DNA of 64,000 bases from Zhengitettix transpicula (GCA_037074705.1 CM073594.1:73952509-74016508), one strand, 5' to 3'; shown: positions 29,601 through 37,467, counted from the first letter of the stretch. The notes: a model not told the origin generated them from the letters alone. Translations and numbers: made by a program.

Positions 29601-32273
29601 CCCCCTCCCCCTCCAAAAAAAAGCATTAACTATGGAGACTCAAGAAACTGACTACAATCAGAAACTAAATTACAGTCTCCTGGATCCCCGCCCATCAAGG
29701 CACGCAAGGATACCAGATAGCCAGCAGGAAGTCTAACTTTCTGGTCCCCGAAATCACCACTTCAAAAATCTCCAACACCAATTGCTGGAAGCTAGCCAAA
29801 AGCAAACAATGCCTATGATGGAATCAGTACTGAACTCAACTTGAATCAAGCAGAATCCACAAGTCAGTCAACAACTTCTGCACCAGTAGAATCAGAACCA
29901 AACACTCAAAATTAACCCATCTCCACTCAAGTACGAATATTCCCCCTCTACTGGGAGAGCTCGATTACAGACTCCTCAGCATTCCAAGAAAGAAACATCG
30001 AGCACATTAAACAAATGAACTGCTGTGTTTGAACTATAAATCCTCAACCAATATAAGCTTTACTTGCACATAAACTGTAAATATGAACGTATATTACATA
30101 AATGTATTCTATGTCACTGTCGCTGATAACTTAGCCAATAATGTGGCATATATATAAAACACTGCTTTCATACATATAGTGTCATTTCAAAGAGCAAAGA
30201 TACGATTTATTTTGTCTTCAGTGGTCTCAGCAACAACGAAACTGGTGCAGACCTTCTCCGTTTAGTATGGGTTAACCTTTTAGGTAAATTCACTCACTCC
30301 AATGGCACAACCAGAGACTCCATCAGCTTATACTGATGTTTAAGATCTCAGCGTTCTGACACAGAACTGAAGTTGGTTTCAACATTCTTTTAAGACAATA
30401 GGAAATTTTAAAAAAACTACATTCGCACCGTCATCAACAACAGTCTCCAAATTTCCTTTTATTTTTGTAGTTAAAACATTTGTTACATGACTTAATCAGC
30501 CGTTTGTGTGGGTCAACACCAAATCAGCCTGAGTGACCCAAATAAATAAATTTGATATTGGAAAGTCTTCAACAGATTGCTTTTCATCGTCGTTAATGCG
30601 ATGTTTACTCAGGCCTTAGGATTTATTGGTAAAAGATAAAAAAAAGGGGGGGACCTCGGACTATTTCTCCCCCACCTCGGCCAGTCTTCTATTTTCTTGC
30701 GTCATCAATCATGGCGAGCGTTACATAAACAGCAGCTGGGTTGATAACAAAAGTTGCACTTTACACGTGACGAAAATGGGCCACGTGACTTTACCGTCTG
30801 ATTCTGTCCTGCCCACAGCCGCTACTTCCCCAGAGTCCACAGCCCTAAATTACTTTGGGTACTATTCAGAGGTCGCCAGTTGTTTGTTTTCTTCTACGGT
30901 AAAGTTGTCTCTGCTGCAGAGTGGAAGAAGGTGTTACGGAGATACGGCGAGAAAGGGGTCCAAGAAAAAGCAAAAATAGCGAGAAATGAAGACGACCAAA
31001 CAGCAGCGAAGAGAGAAAAATTGAAAAGCACGACAAAGGTGAAACACAAATGAAAAACAACAACACACTGCTCGTCCAAAGGGAGTGGATGAAGAACATG
31101 TGACTGAAGCGTGGTATAAAAACCACAAAGACAAAACAGAGGGAAATCGTAGAAGACTGAAGAAAAAAGCGAAATAAAAATGGAAGAGCCACTGAAACCA
31201 GCAAGACCGGGACCTGAGGGGAAAACCAGGGCTCATTGAGAAAGGTGAAAGAAAGGTCTTTCATTGTGAAACGTAAGGATAAAACTCCGGGGTTTCCAAA
31301 CGGGGTTGAAAAAGAATATAACTGAACGATTAGAAGATAGATAGAAAGAACGGGAAGCAGATTTGAGTCGAAAAAAACGAACCAAAAAGAGAGAACGGTT
31401 ATAGAAAACGACGGAAGAAGAAAGGACAAGGACCTACCATTTCTGAAAGAAAGGAAAACGCTTTCATTGTCTTGATGACTGATAGAAAGTGATTGAAAGA
31501 TAGGGGAAAATACCAAAAAGGCAGAGAAAAACAGCTAAATTGAGGCTTAAGGAGGAGAAGAATAAACGTAGACAACAGGAGAAGTAAAGGACCAACCATT
31601 TATTAAGGCTAAAATAAGCCTTCCTTTGCCTGTTTGGAAAGACGGAAAAAAACAAAAACGACGAAAATATAGCGAAATTGAGACAATAAAAGACTTAGGG
31701 AGGAAAAGAATAAACGAAGATGACAGAGGAAGAAGAAGAAAATTATCTACATTTTCAAAAGGAAAGGAAAAGCCTCCGTTTGTCTTCATGGTTGATAGAA
31801 AGTGTTGAAAAGCCAGATGCAAACCCGAAAGTAAGACTGACAGATTGAGATAAGGCGCAATAAAAGCGGCTTAGGAAGAAGGGACGTAGATGTCGGAAAA
31901 GGATCTACATGTTGAATAGTGCTACAGGGTGAAAGAAAGTTTCTTCAAGAAGTAGGTCCAGTCGTTGGAGTAGCGCAAATTCCAAAGGATCACTTTTTAA
32001 ATCTTCACCGTGATTCTCTTCGGGGTGATTTCCCCACCAAGTTGGGCGTCTGGTGGCTGGATTGTCGTCTCTTCTGGTGGGATTAACACTTAACGGGAGA
32101 GGAAACGGTCAATGAAAGACAACGACATACTACGAGAACACTTCACTCACGATCACTTTTACACCTCCTTTGACTTGGTCTGTGTCCAAATGTCCATCGG
32201 CGACCTCACGAGCGTTCTTACCCGGCAGAAGCAGGGATCCCAGCAGAACCGTCACGACGAATCTCGCCGTCAT
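643..32273 (-). CDS. Apoltp: Large lipid transfer protein, probably apoLTP (apolipophorin family), 18 exons, 3' end outside window
   Basis: Secreted lipoprotein-scaffold protein expected to bind and move lipids in the haemolymph. Eighteen exons were joined by hand and every intron phase is consistent, giving 4,815 codons with no internal stop. Layout: signal peptide (residues 1 to about 22), LPD_N lipid-transfer module (about 40-680), DUF1943-like open beta-sheet region (about 680-1100), then beta-repeat array (about 1400-4815). Family marks include VEELCPSDEDIPWVLNVKRG in exon 3 and paired cysteines in exon 4. Insect apolipophorin II/I is about 3,350 residues and apoLTP about 4,300, so the length favours apoLTP. 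The C-terminal von Willebrand D domain usual in the family is not in the window. The alternative is an expanded apolipophorin. The family is certain; the paralogue is inferred from length. Confidence 0.85.
2667..3254. other. Intron 17 of the apoLTP-like gene
   Basis: AT-rich intron of 588 bp with a 3' tract rich in pyrimidines on the minus strand and a (TTCCAC)n-like stretch near 2710-2725. Nothing else recognised. Confidence 0.7.
3255..9153 (-). CDS. Apoltp: apoLTP-like exon 17, 5.9-kb repeat-encoding exon
   Basis: A single uninterrupted 5,899-bp exon of 1,966 codons (residues about 2175-4141) after acceptor TTCTTTCAG, ending at AAG/GTACGT. It is an array of beta-strand repeats about 100 residues long, with motifs such as ESPFKGFEKLAANGDL, NTPFSGFENLTAETVL, TTPFPRFDTLNVTWTL and TTPVAGFERFSSGVNL. 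Many N-x-S/T sequons suit a secreted glycoprotein. This is the lipid-binding amphipathic beta region of apoB-like proteins. There is no frameshift despite its size, so the exon looks active. Confidence 0.94.
9154..12124. other. Intron 16 of the apoLTP-like gene
   Basis: Nearly 3 kb. Mostly AT-rich, but 9950-10400 has a distinctly higher GC content and looks like an inserted repeat of unknown family. A short TA run lies at about 11850-11870, and a Penelope-tail-like segment at about 11550-11690. Confidence 0.6.
11550..11690 (+). repeat. Penelope-like 3' tail copy
   Basis: Contains TCCTGAAATCCTTTG, a short stem-like stretch, then TTGTGTGTGTGGTCTTTACT and GCTTGGCTACTTGCC. The order matches the tail of the Penelope-like element near 38.7 kb (CTGAAG..., GAAACGTTGTGTGGTATTTA, GGCTATC) with divergence. 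Confidence 0.45.
12125..14167 (-). CDS. Apoltp: apoLTP-like exon 16 (beta-repeat array)
   Basis: A 2,043-bp exon (residues about 1494-2174). Beta-strand repeats carry KTPFEGLETQDFTYAY, VTPVSWLSHVEAHARY, ATPWADPASLSYMQ and VTPIPGLERLALEGSW. A basic run, GRGGRRRF, lies at about 13605. The donor GG/GTACGA joins the one-base start of exon 17 to restore a glycine codon. Downstream intron bases read through to a stop in the same frame, so the splice is needed. Confidence 0.92.
14237..14400 (-). CDS. Apoltp: apoLTP-like exon 15
   Basis: Residues about 1440-1493 (IRNTDTEDSVKLELLWDVTS, then HVSAKVSTP). Acceptor TGTTGTCAG, donor CC/GTAAGT; the two-base overhang fits the one-base start of exon 16. Confidence 0.85.
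14478..14613 (-). CDS. Apoltp: apoLTP-like exon 14
   Basis: Residues about 1394-1439 (GHLLTMTLETPSRNYTGDIS, then KRFTFNTR). ETPSRNYTGDI is the first clear copy of the Thr-Pro beta-repeat motif. Acceptor TTTCAG, donor AGA/GTGAGT. Confidence 0.85.
14614..16210. other. Intron 13 of the apoLTP-like gene
   Basis: Very AT-rich, 1.6 kb. Holds a long inverted repeat (15481-15752, listed separately) and otherwise nothing I recognise. Confidence 0.6.
15481..15752. repeat. Palindrome of two inverted Penelope-like tails
   Basis: Left arm 15481-15620 and right arm 15622-15752 are diverged reverse complements. Matched landmarks are AAATAGCTAAACGACGAAC against GGCTATTTTGTC, TTCTGGGATCCTTTTG against ATTCCAGAA, and CCATCCAGTTGACAAC against ACCAACTGGATTGTG. 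The arms contain the Penelope tail signature (tail-like TTTATA...CTTCATT). It should fold as a long hairpin. Confidence 0.6.
16211..16644 (-). CDS. Apoltp: apoLTP-like exon 13 (basic clusters)
   Basis: Residues about 1250-1393. Alternating hydrophobic strands interrupted by basic clusters HRNSRRKY and TRKGVRRTHG. RNSR fits the minimal R-x-x-R processing pattern but not the stronger R-x-K/R-R form. GC-rich in a very AT-rich setting. Acceptor CTGTGCAG, donor AG/GTAACA. Confidence 0.87.
17440..17565 (-). repeat. Repeat end with CTGAAGAAGG motif
   Basis: On the minus strand TTTCTGAAGAAGGAAGCTGA is followed by GAGCCTCCGAAAATTTTAAG. This CTGAAGAAG...GAAA arrangement is typical of Penelope-like and related retroelement 3' ends. 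A short fragment only. Confidence 0.4.
17624..18110 (+). mobile_element. Jockey/CR1-like LINE fragment, reverse transcriptase C-terminal part
   Basis: An open stretch at 17624-17920 reads SAHTYLGLTLDSKLTWAQNI, KLNNRLYQLTPLLNRK, then IYTSIIKTIWQYASSIWG. This is the YLGL-LD--L-W thumb and the IWQYA-SIWG block seen after the catalytic core of Jockey-type reverse transcriptases. It is then broken by a TGA and a frameshift; further remnants run to about 18110. Dead, 5'-truncated copy inserted in an intron, opposite to the host gene. Confidence 0.75.
18510..18734 (-). CDS. Apoltp: apoLTP-like exon 12
   Basis: Seventy-five codons (residues about 1175-1249): LPDLEDYNTKVRWQLEYGDR, then FDMKLQ. Acceptor TTCTTCAG, donor CAG/GTAAGC, phase 0 at both ends. 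Confidence 0.88.
18949..19184 (-). CDS. Apoltp: apoLTP-like exon 11
   Basis: Residues about 1096-1174 (ADLTMDRCAYTVTGAFESPK, then VEYSGKDEGPAKVLEMAAKL). Amphipathic beta-strand sequence with consistent phases (two bases in, phase 0 out, donor GTCAGA). Confidence 0.88.
19185..19628. other. Intron 10 of the apoLTP-like gene
   Basis: AT-rich 444-bp intron between phase-matched exons 10 and 11; nothing else recognised. Confidence 0.65.
19629..21179 (-). CDS. Apoltp: apoLTP-like exon 10 (end of LPD_N and DUF1943-like sheet)
   Basis: A 1,551-bp exon (residues about 579-1095). It starts with VGSYVWTHLTNLRGTKS, the conserved end of the helical domain. LGSPNLRAFAEADVIFTPAS and SVALNLTVDLFGESLNLFDL follow, which are apolipophorin-like open-sheet signatures. 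RVNTPRKRSDV lies near residue 869. The cysteine-bearing block EARGCSSEGLSRALGMQLC also matches apolipophorins. PRKR lacks an arginine at P4, so I do not call it a furin site. Confidence 0.93.
21250..21463 (-). CDS. Apoltp: apoLTP-like exon 9 (LPD_N helical part)
   Basis: Residues about 508-578 (TENPIEVRLAAIVATRRMPC and EDVEVRIAAYQSVMRCPS). The VR-AA-- repeats are the HEAT-like helical pairs at the end of the horseshoe. Donor G/GTACAT, one base carried over. Confidence 0.92.
22441..22695 (-). CDS. Apoltp: apoLTP-like exon 8 (LPD_N helical part)
   Basis: Eighty-five codons (residues about 423-507), including LGISSMVHNYC, FTHSAEDLIVALKGIGNMG and LLTKCHQ. LKGIGN-G is a hallmark of the LPD_N helical domain. 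Acceptor CTTTCCAG, donor CAG/GTGGGT. Confidence 0.92.
23769..23934 (-). CDS. Apoltp: apoLTP-like exon 7 (LPD_N helical part)
   Basis: Residues about 367-422 (KFLLDAMPYVHTADGMMVVI, then ELDSWLTSLSFQKKPT). The FLLDA-P and W--SL-F patterns are typical helical-horseshoe signatures. Donor TCG/GTAAGT, phase 0. Confidence 0.88.
24592..24823 (-). CDS. Apoltp: apoLTP-like exon 6 (LPD_N helical part)
   Basis: Residues about 290-366, mostly helical: VDEIILKNEEKSIVTLLKRL and EIFSQLVATLEATGYPQLAK. This corresponds to the start of the alpha-helical horseshoe of LPD_N. Acceptor TTTGCAG, donor AG/GTCAGT. Confidence 0.88.
24898..25076 (-). CDS. Apoltp: apoLTP-like exon 5 (LPD_N)
   Basis: Residues about 230-289 (SEQKCEQRINEGNVLEKSIC then EEIHLFRPFSNG). 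HLFRPFS resembles the family block before the helical domain. Junction phases match exons 4 and 6. Confidence 0.88.
25275..25330 (+). repeat. Penelope-like tail fragment
   Basis: GGCATTTATATTATCACCCC followed by ATTTTGCCTGTTATTTGGAT matches the terminal consensus at 38778-38830 and 52840-52890. Confidence 0.4.
25515..25684 (-). CDS. Apoltp: apoLTP-like exon 4 (LPD_N, conserved cysteines)
   Basis: Encodes TDVTGTCDTEYTASP and IVTKIKDFSSCDHHYTG. The DV-GTC-TEY and K-KD-SC-H-Y patterns are the conserved disulfide-bearing strands of the family. Acceptor CCTCAG, donor AA/GTAAGT, leaving two bases. Confidence 0.9.
26662..26910 (-). CDS. Apoltp: apoLTP-like exon 3 (LPD_N)
   Basis: Eighty-three codons (residues about 91-173). 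They contain the family block FSFQDGKVEELCPSDEDIPW followed by VLNVKRGILSAFQNSM, which is diagnostic of arthropod apolipophorin-type LPD_N domains. Acceptor TTTGTTGCAG, donor GAG/GTAAAA, phase 0 at both ends. Confidence 0.92.
27843..28003 (-). CDS. Apoltp: apoLTP-like exon 2 (start of LPD_N domain)
   Basis: Encodes KFDYKRHLRYVYDYRADTIS and onwards, the first beta strands of the LPD_N / vitellogenin-N module (residues about 37-90). Acceptor TTTGTAG, donor CAG/GTCAGT, ending in phase 0. Confidence 0.8.
28004..32164. other. Intron 1 of the apoLTP-like gene (4.2 kb)
   Basis: Large first intron. 28.5-30.6 kb is unassigned, moderately AT-rich sequence with a C-rich run at about 29598-29615. 30.95-31.91 kb is a strand-asymmetric purine-rich repeat array (listed separately). 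No host exon was found, but an exon splitting the signal peptide from the LPD_N domain cannot be excluded. Confidence 0.5.
30948..31910 (+). repeat. Purine-rich diverged tandem repeat (period about 140-200 bp)
   Basis: Almost one kilobase of A/G-rich plus strand. Diverged units restart at about 30948, 31172, 31353, 31535, 31672 and 31832. Shared blocks are an AAATTGAG-like start, CTTAGGGAGGAAAAGAATAA, and TTGTCTT...TTGATAGAAAGTG. The copies at 31449-31498 and 31761-31810 are the clearest pair. The long minus-strand open frames here come from the base bias, not from genes. Confidence 0.5.
32165..32273 (-). CDS. Apoltp: apoLTP-like exon 1: start codon and signal peptide
   Basis: First in-frame ATG (MTARFVVTVLLGSLLLPGKNA) with a basic residue, a hydrophobic core and a plausible signal-peptidase region, as expected of a secreted lipoprotein. 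A purine is at -3. Ending after GGA-G at a GTGTAA donor leaves one base, which fits the two-base start of exon 2. A nearby A/GTGAAG donor would also fit the phase, whereas the stronger-looking GTGAGT donor would not. It is 4.2 kb from exon 2, so the link rests on phase and the signal peptide only. Confidence 0.55.
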
Positions 32274-32961
32274 CACGGAACTGAGGTTCCCTCCATGGAC
32301 CTCGCGCTTAAGTAGTTCCCCCACCTACCACCACACGTAGCGCTCGTCATCGAAATACAACCAATTTAATATTCACCCCCAGCCTTTGGCTCGGCCATGA
32401 GCTAGGAAGATACCACGGAAGAATCTGGTCAAACAAATAATATCAGCGCGAGTCAAGAAATAGATATATATACTCTTCCATGGCAGGTCTACATTTATGA
32501 ACTTTTAAGATCAAATTAAAAATTTATACATATCAATATAAACGTTTTATGGCCAATCAAGTCATCTATCTGTCTTCTAATAAATAAAATAGACTGTTTG
32601 TATGTTCCTTATACAAATTTACAATCATTGAGCAAATATCAACCACGTCTTCTTTGTATACCAGATAACAAAAACACTGTGGGGGTAAGACACTATTACC
32701 ATCCCCAAGGGTGGGGGTGGAAATTTTCACACATCCTAAAACGGCCGATATTTCGTCGGATAAATATATTTAGGGGTCAAAGACATCGATAGTGTTTATA
32801 CCGTGTGTATAATTTAGACCCCTTAGGGGTGGGGGTGGAGGGGCGTTACAAGAAAATAACCCGAATGTAACCGAGATTCGAGTCAAATCCGCGATTATGG
32901 ATGTCGCTGAGTTTAATTATGACAACCTGGGCCAGCAATAAATACTATTAATTGAGTGGAT

Positions 32962-33175
32962 TCAAAACGTTTCATCCCGACATTTGAGACCTCTTCAGGT
33001 AATTAATTGTTTTTAACTTCCAGATATGTTATATTAGAAACAGTATCTGACTTGTATTAAATTTAGTCAGTGGAATAATTGTCCAAAAGCCAGAATTTGT
33101 CATAAACATTAAAATTTACAATTAACTAAAATACACGTTTCATCCCTGTTAGTTTATAGACTTCTTCAGATGCAC
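32962..33175 (-). repeat. Two Penelope-like tail motifs in tandem
   Basis: On the minus strand, CTGAAGA...GAAACGT occurs at 32998-32969 and again at 33169-33137. The spacers are 18 and 21 nt and contain TCTC/GGGA-type complementary bases. These are probably 3' ends of degraded Penelope-like elements. Confidence 0.5.
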
Positions 33176-33837
33176 ATTATTAAGGAAACAATTATAATAT
33201 TGTAAAAATCAATTTAACATCATTTTCGGGCCATGGTTTTCTGGTGTTATTTTAAAGCTGACGCTGTGGAACAACGTCGCACGTCGTCGTCTTGGACTGT
33301 TTCGACATTTTGTTTGGTCGGAGGTCAAGGGAGCAGCGACTTTTCCTAGCTTCCTTATCTCGGGGTGACCCCCGTCCCCCTTCTCCTTCATCTTATTGTC
33401 CCAAGGAGTCCAGAACTGGCCCTCTATAGACATAATTTACTAATAATGGTCCAGGACCAATGTTGACACTTTTTTATGTAAACTGTACTGAAATTATCCG
33501 AGTAACACAAAGAAGGTCGAGGACAACCCCACCAATGATGCCATCTTGAGAGATTGTACGGTCACCACAGCCTCTGAGGGGTTCTTGGGTAAGGTGAAGT
33601 GTCCCATAACTCTAAGAAGAAGTATATACATGCGATTTTCAACAATTATGAAAGATAAACGAAGGGTGGGGTTTTTGTGGAATGATAACTTGCGTGACAT
33701 ATAGCCCGTGGTGGTTTTGAGCGTGAGAACCAACTGACTGAGCTTGTGAGACTGACTACTCAAAATCATTAACCGAACAAGTGGGAAACAATTGTCATTT
33801 CTTTTTCTAAAATTTTATTTTATTATTTTTTAGCCCC

Positions 33838-34060
33838 GTTCAGTTCATTCAAGATCTAAATTCATGGCTTAAAGAGGCTTTTACTTATGAAAACTACGGT
33901 TAATATAGAACAGATGAAAAGTGAATATGACACAGTAAGATAAAATTGTAATTAACATCACACAGTAAGTAAGTCATTAATGCGAACTAAAGATCAATAA
34001 GGGAGCCGCGTGGAACTCCCAGGACCGTTGACAGTTAGTTAACTGGTGTTGTCCAGCTGT
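33838..34060 (-). mobile_element. LINE-like reverse transcriptase scrap (GVPRGSLI motif)
   Basis: The minus strand reads VLGVPRGSLID, resembling reverse transcriptase motif (G-PQGS-LGPLL), followed by degraded sequence including FKP-I-ILNELN. The flanking 150 bp is a diverged copy of 37004-37150 (shared GTTCAGTTC, ACTGAAAAGTGAA-like and TGACA blocks). Confidence 0.4.
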
Positions 34061-34289
34061 CAAAGATGTCCTTGATCCGTAAAACCCTGAATGAAATAAA
34101 ATTGTGAATTAGTATCAACACGCTAAATCATTAACGTAAACCATAAAGCTATATGGGATCAATAACGGGGCCCTGTGCGACTCCAGCATTTAAATGCAAG
34201 GCCGTGGAGAGTTAGTTCCCTACTTTAACCGTCTGTTGTCGGTCTATGTGGAATATTCCACCAGTCGATGAGCAGTTATTGGTATTTAA

Positions 34290-34437
34290 CCCTTTGACGC
34301 ATTGTGAATTGTATGAACTTACCAAAACTACCCTCAATTTCACGGAATTGAAAAGAATGCACTTTCTTTATTTGGCTATCTATTTTAGTAATAGAAACTT
34401 ATACAGGTTCAAAGTGGTGTCACACGGTGCTAAAAGA
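34290..34437. mobile_element. Possible short piggyBac-type MITE
   Basis: A TTAA at 34286-34289 is followed by CCCTTTGACGCAT, which matches 10 of 13 bases of the MITE end at 35272. The other side, GTGCTAAAAGA before TTAA (34438-34441), is an imperfect inverted match. About 148 bp. Weak on its own. Confidence 0.3.
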
Positions 34438-35271
34438 TTAAACTGATTGGTCGTGAGATGGAGTGTCTTAGGTCCCGCGTCAGGGAAGAACGTGTCCTCT
34501 GCAGTCTCCGAGAGAGATGATTTCAAGACCGTTACGTTGTCTTGACCATTCTTGAGAAACCAATGTCGACGAATGGTGGAATCGTTTCTATTAGATCTGG
34601 TCCAGAAAGATTGGGAATTGGATTTTTGATTCGCGAATCGATTACCTACATCGGACGTATCTTTCAGTGGTGGAATTGAGATCACGGTGCTACGTCACTG
34701 AGACAGAGAACCTTGAAGGACAAGTCCAAAGGAGGATCTGTGCCTTCTCGGAGATAAGAAACAACCTGGCGAAACAGGGAAGGTCACAGAGAAACTGGAG
34801 GACAAATACTTCCAATGCTGGATCTTCGTCCAGGTCAAGCGACTGACAGCTCAACGTTAGTGAGATGGCTGGAGTCTGTTGGGCCAATGGAGGTGAAGAA
34901 GCCCCGACCGAGGTTCCTGTGGGAAGAGAACCCGCGTCGAACCAAAAGGGGACAATTGCTTAATGGGTTTGAGGGGAGCCACTTGCCTTAATCTCCCTCC
35001 TGCAAACTAAGTGTGTCCTTCCTCTAGTCTTGATGTCACTCAACCTTCCTTCCTCTGTAACAAGCGGCGCCTCGTCTGGATGGCTCTGAGTACAAACTGC
35101 CTGCAACAAATAAAAATATTACTACATTCAGCACAACACTTCATGACTCTTCATCCTTGATGAAAACATGGTCAAGGTTGGCTTTTGGAACAATGACTTT
35201 CTTGGGGCCATTTTCCTCCATTTAATGCTTTACTTCAACTAATTGTTTAAGAATAAACCCGTTTTATTTAA

Positions 35272-36002
35272 CCCTTTAGTGCATAGTGTAGCATATACAA
35301 TCCAACTTTTGGTATCACCGCAGAGACATCTGTTGGTTTCTAAGAGAGCTAAATTGTGATGCAGATATGAAACAACATGCACTAAAGGCAACATGGCCAG
35401 GGTAAAACATGCCTGTCCTAGCTTTCTGTGAGTCAACCCCTCGGGACAGATTTTTCTAACGCCGGTCAACTTCAGAATATTTCTCTTCTGTGATTTTTGT
35501 TTTTTCAAGAAAAAAAATTTAAGATTCATTCTCAAGGTATTAGTTTCACACTAAGATCATAATTATCCCATAGATGTGAATTATTGATAAATCACACATA
35601 ATTATATTTGTTACATTAAAATTGTTTTCGTTTATATCGTACATGAAGCTGTAATTATTTTAATGAAATTGTATTACTGGTCAAAATTTTTATTTTCATT
35701 AAGACTTTATTTTCGACCAACTTTTAATAAAGTAATTTTTATTTCTTATACTTTAAATAATATTTCATTTTACTGTAGCCAAATTGTATTAACAAATCGG
35801 AAAAAGGCTTAAATATATGAAGTTACAGATTAATGACCATTCATATTTGAACATGATGTTTTATATTTGCAACATAAAATGTTCAAATAATATTATAAAA
35901 ATTTCAACCATAGTTGTTTGGTTATTTTTACCGTATTGTATAAACAAAAATACATGTTAAAAACTTTCGTTTTTAAAAAATGAAAAAAAATGCACTAAAG
36001 GG
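35272..36002. mobile_element. piggyBac-type non-autonomous element (MITE) with TTAA target sites
   Basis: A 731-bp element with perfect 13-bp terminal inverted repeats, CCCTTTAGTGCAT at 35272-35284 and ATGCACTAAAGGG at 35990-36002. It is flanked on both sides by TTAA (35268-35271 and 36003-36006), the target site used by piggyBac transposases. A subterminal inverted copy ATGCACTAAAGG lies at 35377-35388, recalling the internal repeats of piggyBac ends. There is no transposase frame, so it would need a transposase from elsewhere. Confidence 0.85.
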
Positions 36003-36734
36003 TTAATATCCAATAGTTTCTTACCTCTTTCTAACAAGCTTCATAGAAACACGTTCTGTCTTATTATTTTCATTATGAAAAACTTACGTAAACTTTGTCC
36101 AGATTTGCGGTTGTTTAATAACGCTAAGAACCATTTCACTGTTCATAGCGAAATAAAATTCGGTACGTCCGTCGTCTTATAAAATGTAATGGGACATTCC
36201 CTGATACATTAAACCTTAAATAACATTACTAGATTCTAAAACGTTATACAGACAAAAATATAATTTTATTTAAACAGAGTTCTAAAGTCTCACATTGATA
36301 ATTATTCAGTATTAGACCTACAATTTCAAACCATAATCAAATGAGATTCTGAACCGTCAGATCTAAATTTAGAAACATTTTCTCTATGGAAAATAAAACA
36401 CATTATAAAATGCAAATTAATTCACTAACATATAAATTGAGCTCATCCAAAGACCTTTACTGCTTTCTAGATGCTGTTTGTGATCAATAATTATAATCTA
36501 TGGACAAGCAATTTAGAAGGTGTGCACAATTATAAAAACAAAAAAGGTAATTTATACACAAGAAGAAAAACAGAACATCATTTATTACATGGAGAGGATT
36601 TATCCATAATATCTATATCACTTTATATAATTATACTCTCAGATAATATAAAAGACTTGAAAGAAAATTAAAATCAAATTAAATGAAAGGACCAATCACA
36701 AATACAGCTTAGTCACTCTGAGTCATGAAATGCC

Positions 36735-36845
36735 CACAGTTGTGTAGTACTACCTCTAGTCCCACAGGGTTCCATTATTGGTTCCTTATCGTCTTCGGAT
36801 TTCGTAAATGACTTATTGTTAGATGTTTATTCCAATTTTCTTTAT
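36735..36845 (+). mobile_element. Reverse transcriptase scrap, plus strand
   Basis: Reads LVPQGSIIGSLSSSDFVND then LLLDVYSNF. VPQGS-IG-L---FVNDL is the conserved palm motif of Jockey/CR1 reverse transcriptases. Short and isolated. Confidence 0.5.
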
Positions 36846-37003
36846 TCTCAAATTTCAGTTCTATTTATTTTTCGCTAAGTTCCATAGTATTTCTACAGCC
36901 ACAGTGATTTAAAAATAATTATAATTGTGTCAAAATATTAACCGAATACACAAATAAATATGGTTATAATTATTTTAGTTTAAATTTTAATATATTTCAG
37001 TCT

Positions 37004-37290
37004 GTTCAGTTCTTTCCAGATATAAATAGATAGCAGAAAGAACTTTTAATTGTTAAAACTAAGATTCAGATAGAGCAACTGAAAAGTGAAGGTGACAGAA
37101 AAAATGGAACTAACATCAAATAGTAATGCATTTATGGAAAGTAGGAAACAATAAGTGAACCCTTTGGAATTCACACTTTTGCATACTGGACCATGCACTG
37201 TTTTCTCTTCATCTATAAAGGATCCTTAAAACCAACTTTAAAACATTGGAATTCATATAACACAGTAAATCATTTAAGTAAATTATAAAG
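37004..37290 (-). mobile_element. LINE-like scrap, diverged copy of 33838-34060
   Basis: Shares the GTTCAGTTC start, the TGAAAAGTGAA/TGACA block and, on the minus strand, a K-GSLI motif with the fragment at 33.8 kb. Too degraded for a family call. Confidence 0.35.
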
Positions 37291-37467
37291 CTGAAATGAA
37301 AAAAATTACATCTGATTATCGTTAACTGTTTCAAAAACAGATGGCCCATTTTTAGTCTATATACTAAAATTCTGTTTGATCAAATTTTATGCATTTTAAA
37401 TATAATTCTCAATTCCACATATTTCAAGTTTAATCAGGTTCACTATAATCAAATCAAAGATTCTCCC

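Noticed and set aside
29600..30300. LTR-like promoter and leader near 30.1-30.27 kb (TATATAAAAC, then CTCAGCAACA)
   Set aside because: No second LTR copy, no gag-pol frame and no clear primer-binding site in the window.
30866..31822. Several minus-strand open frames rich in Phe, Leu and Ser
   Set aside because: They come from the purine-rich plus strand (stop-poor, TTT/TCT-rich complement); they overlap in different frames and have no gene-like structure.
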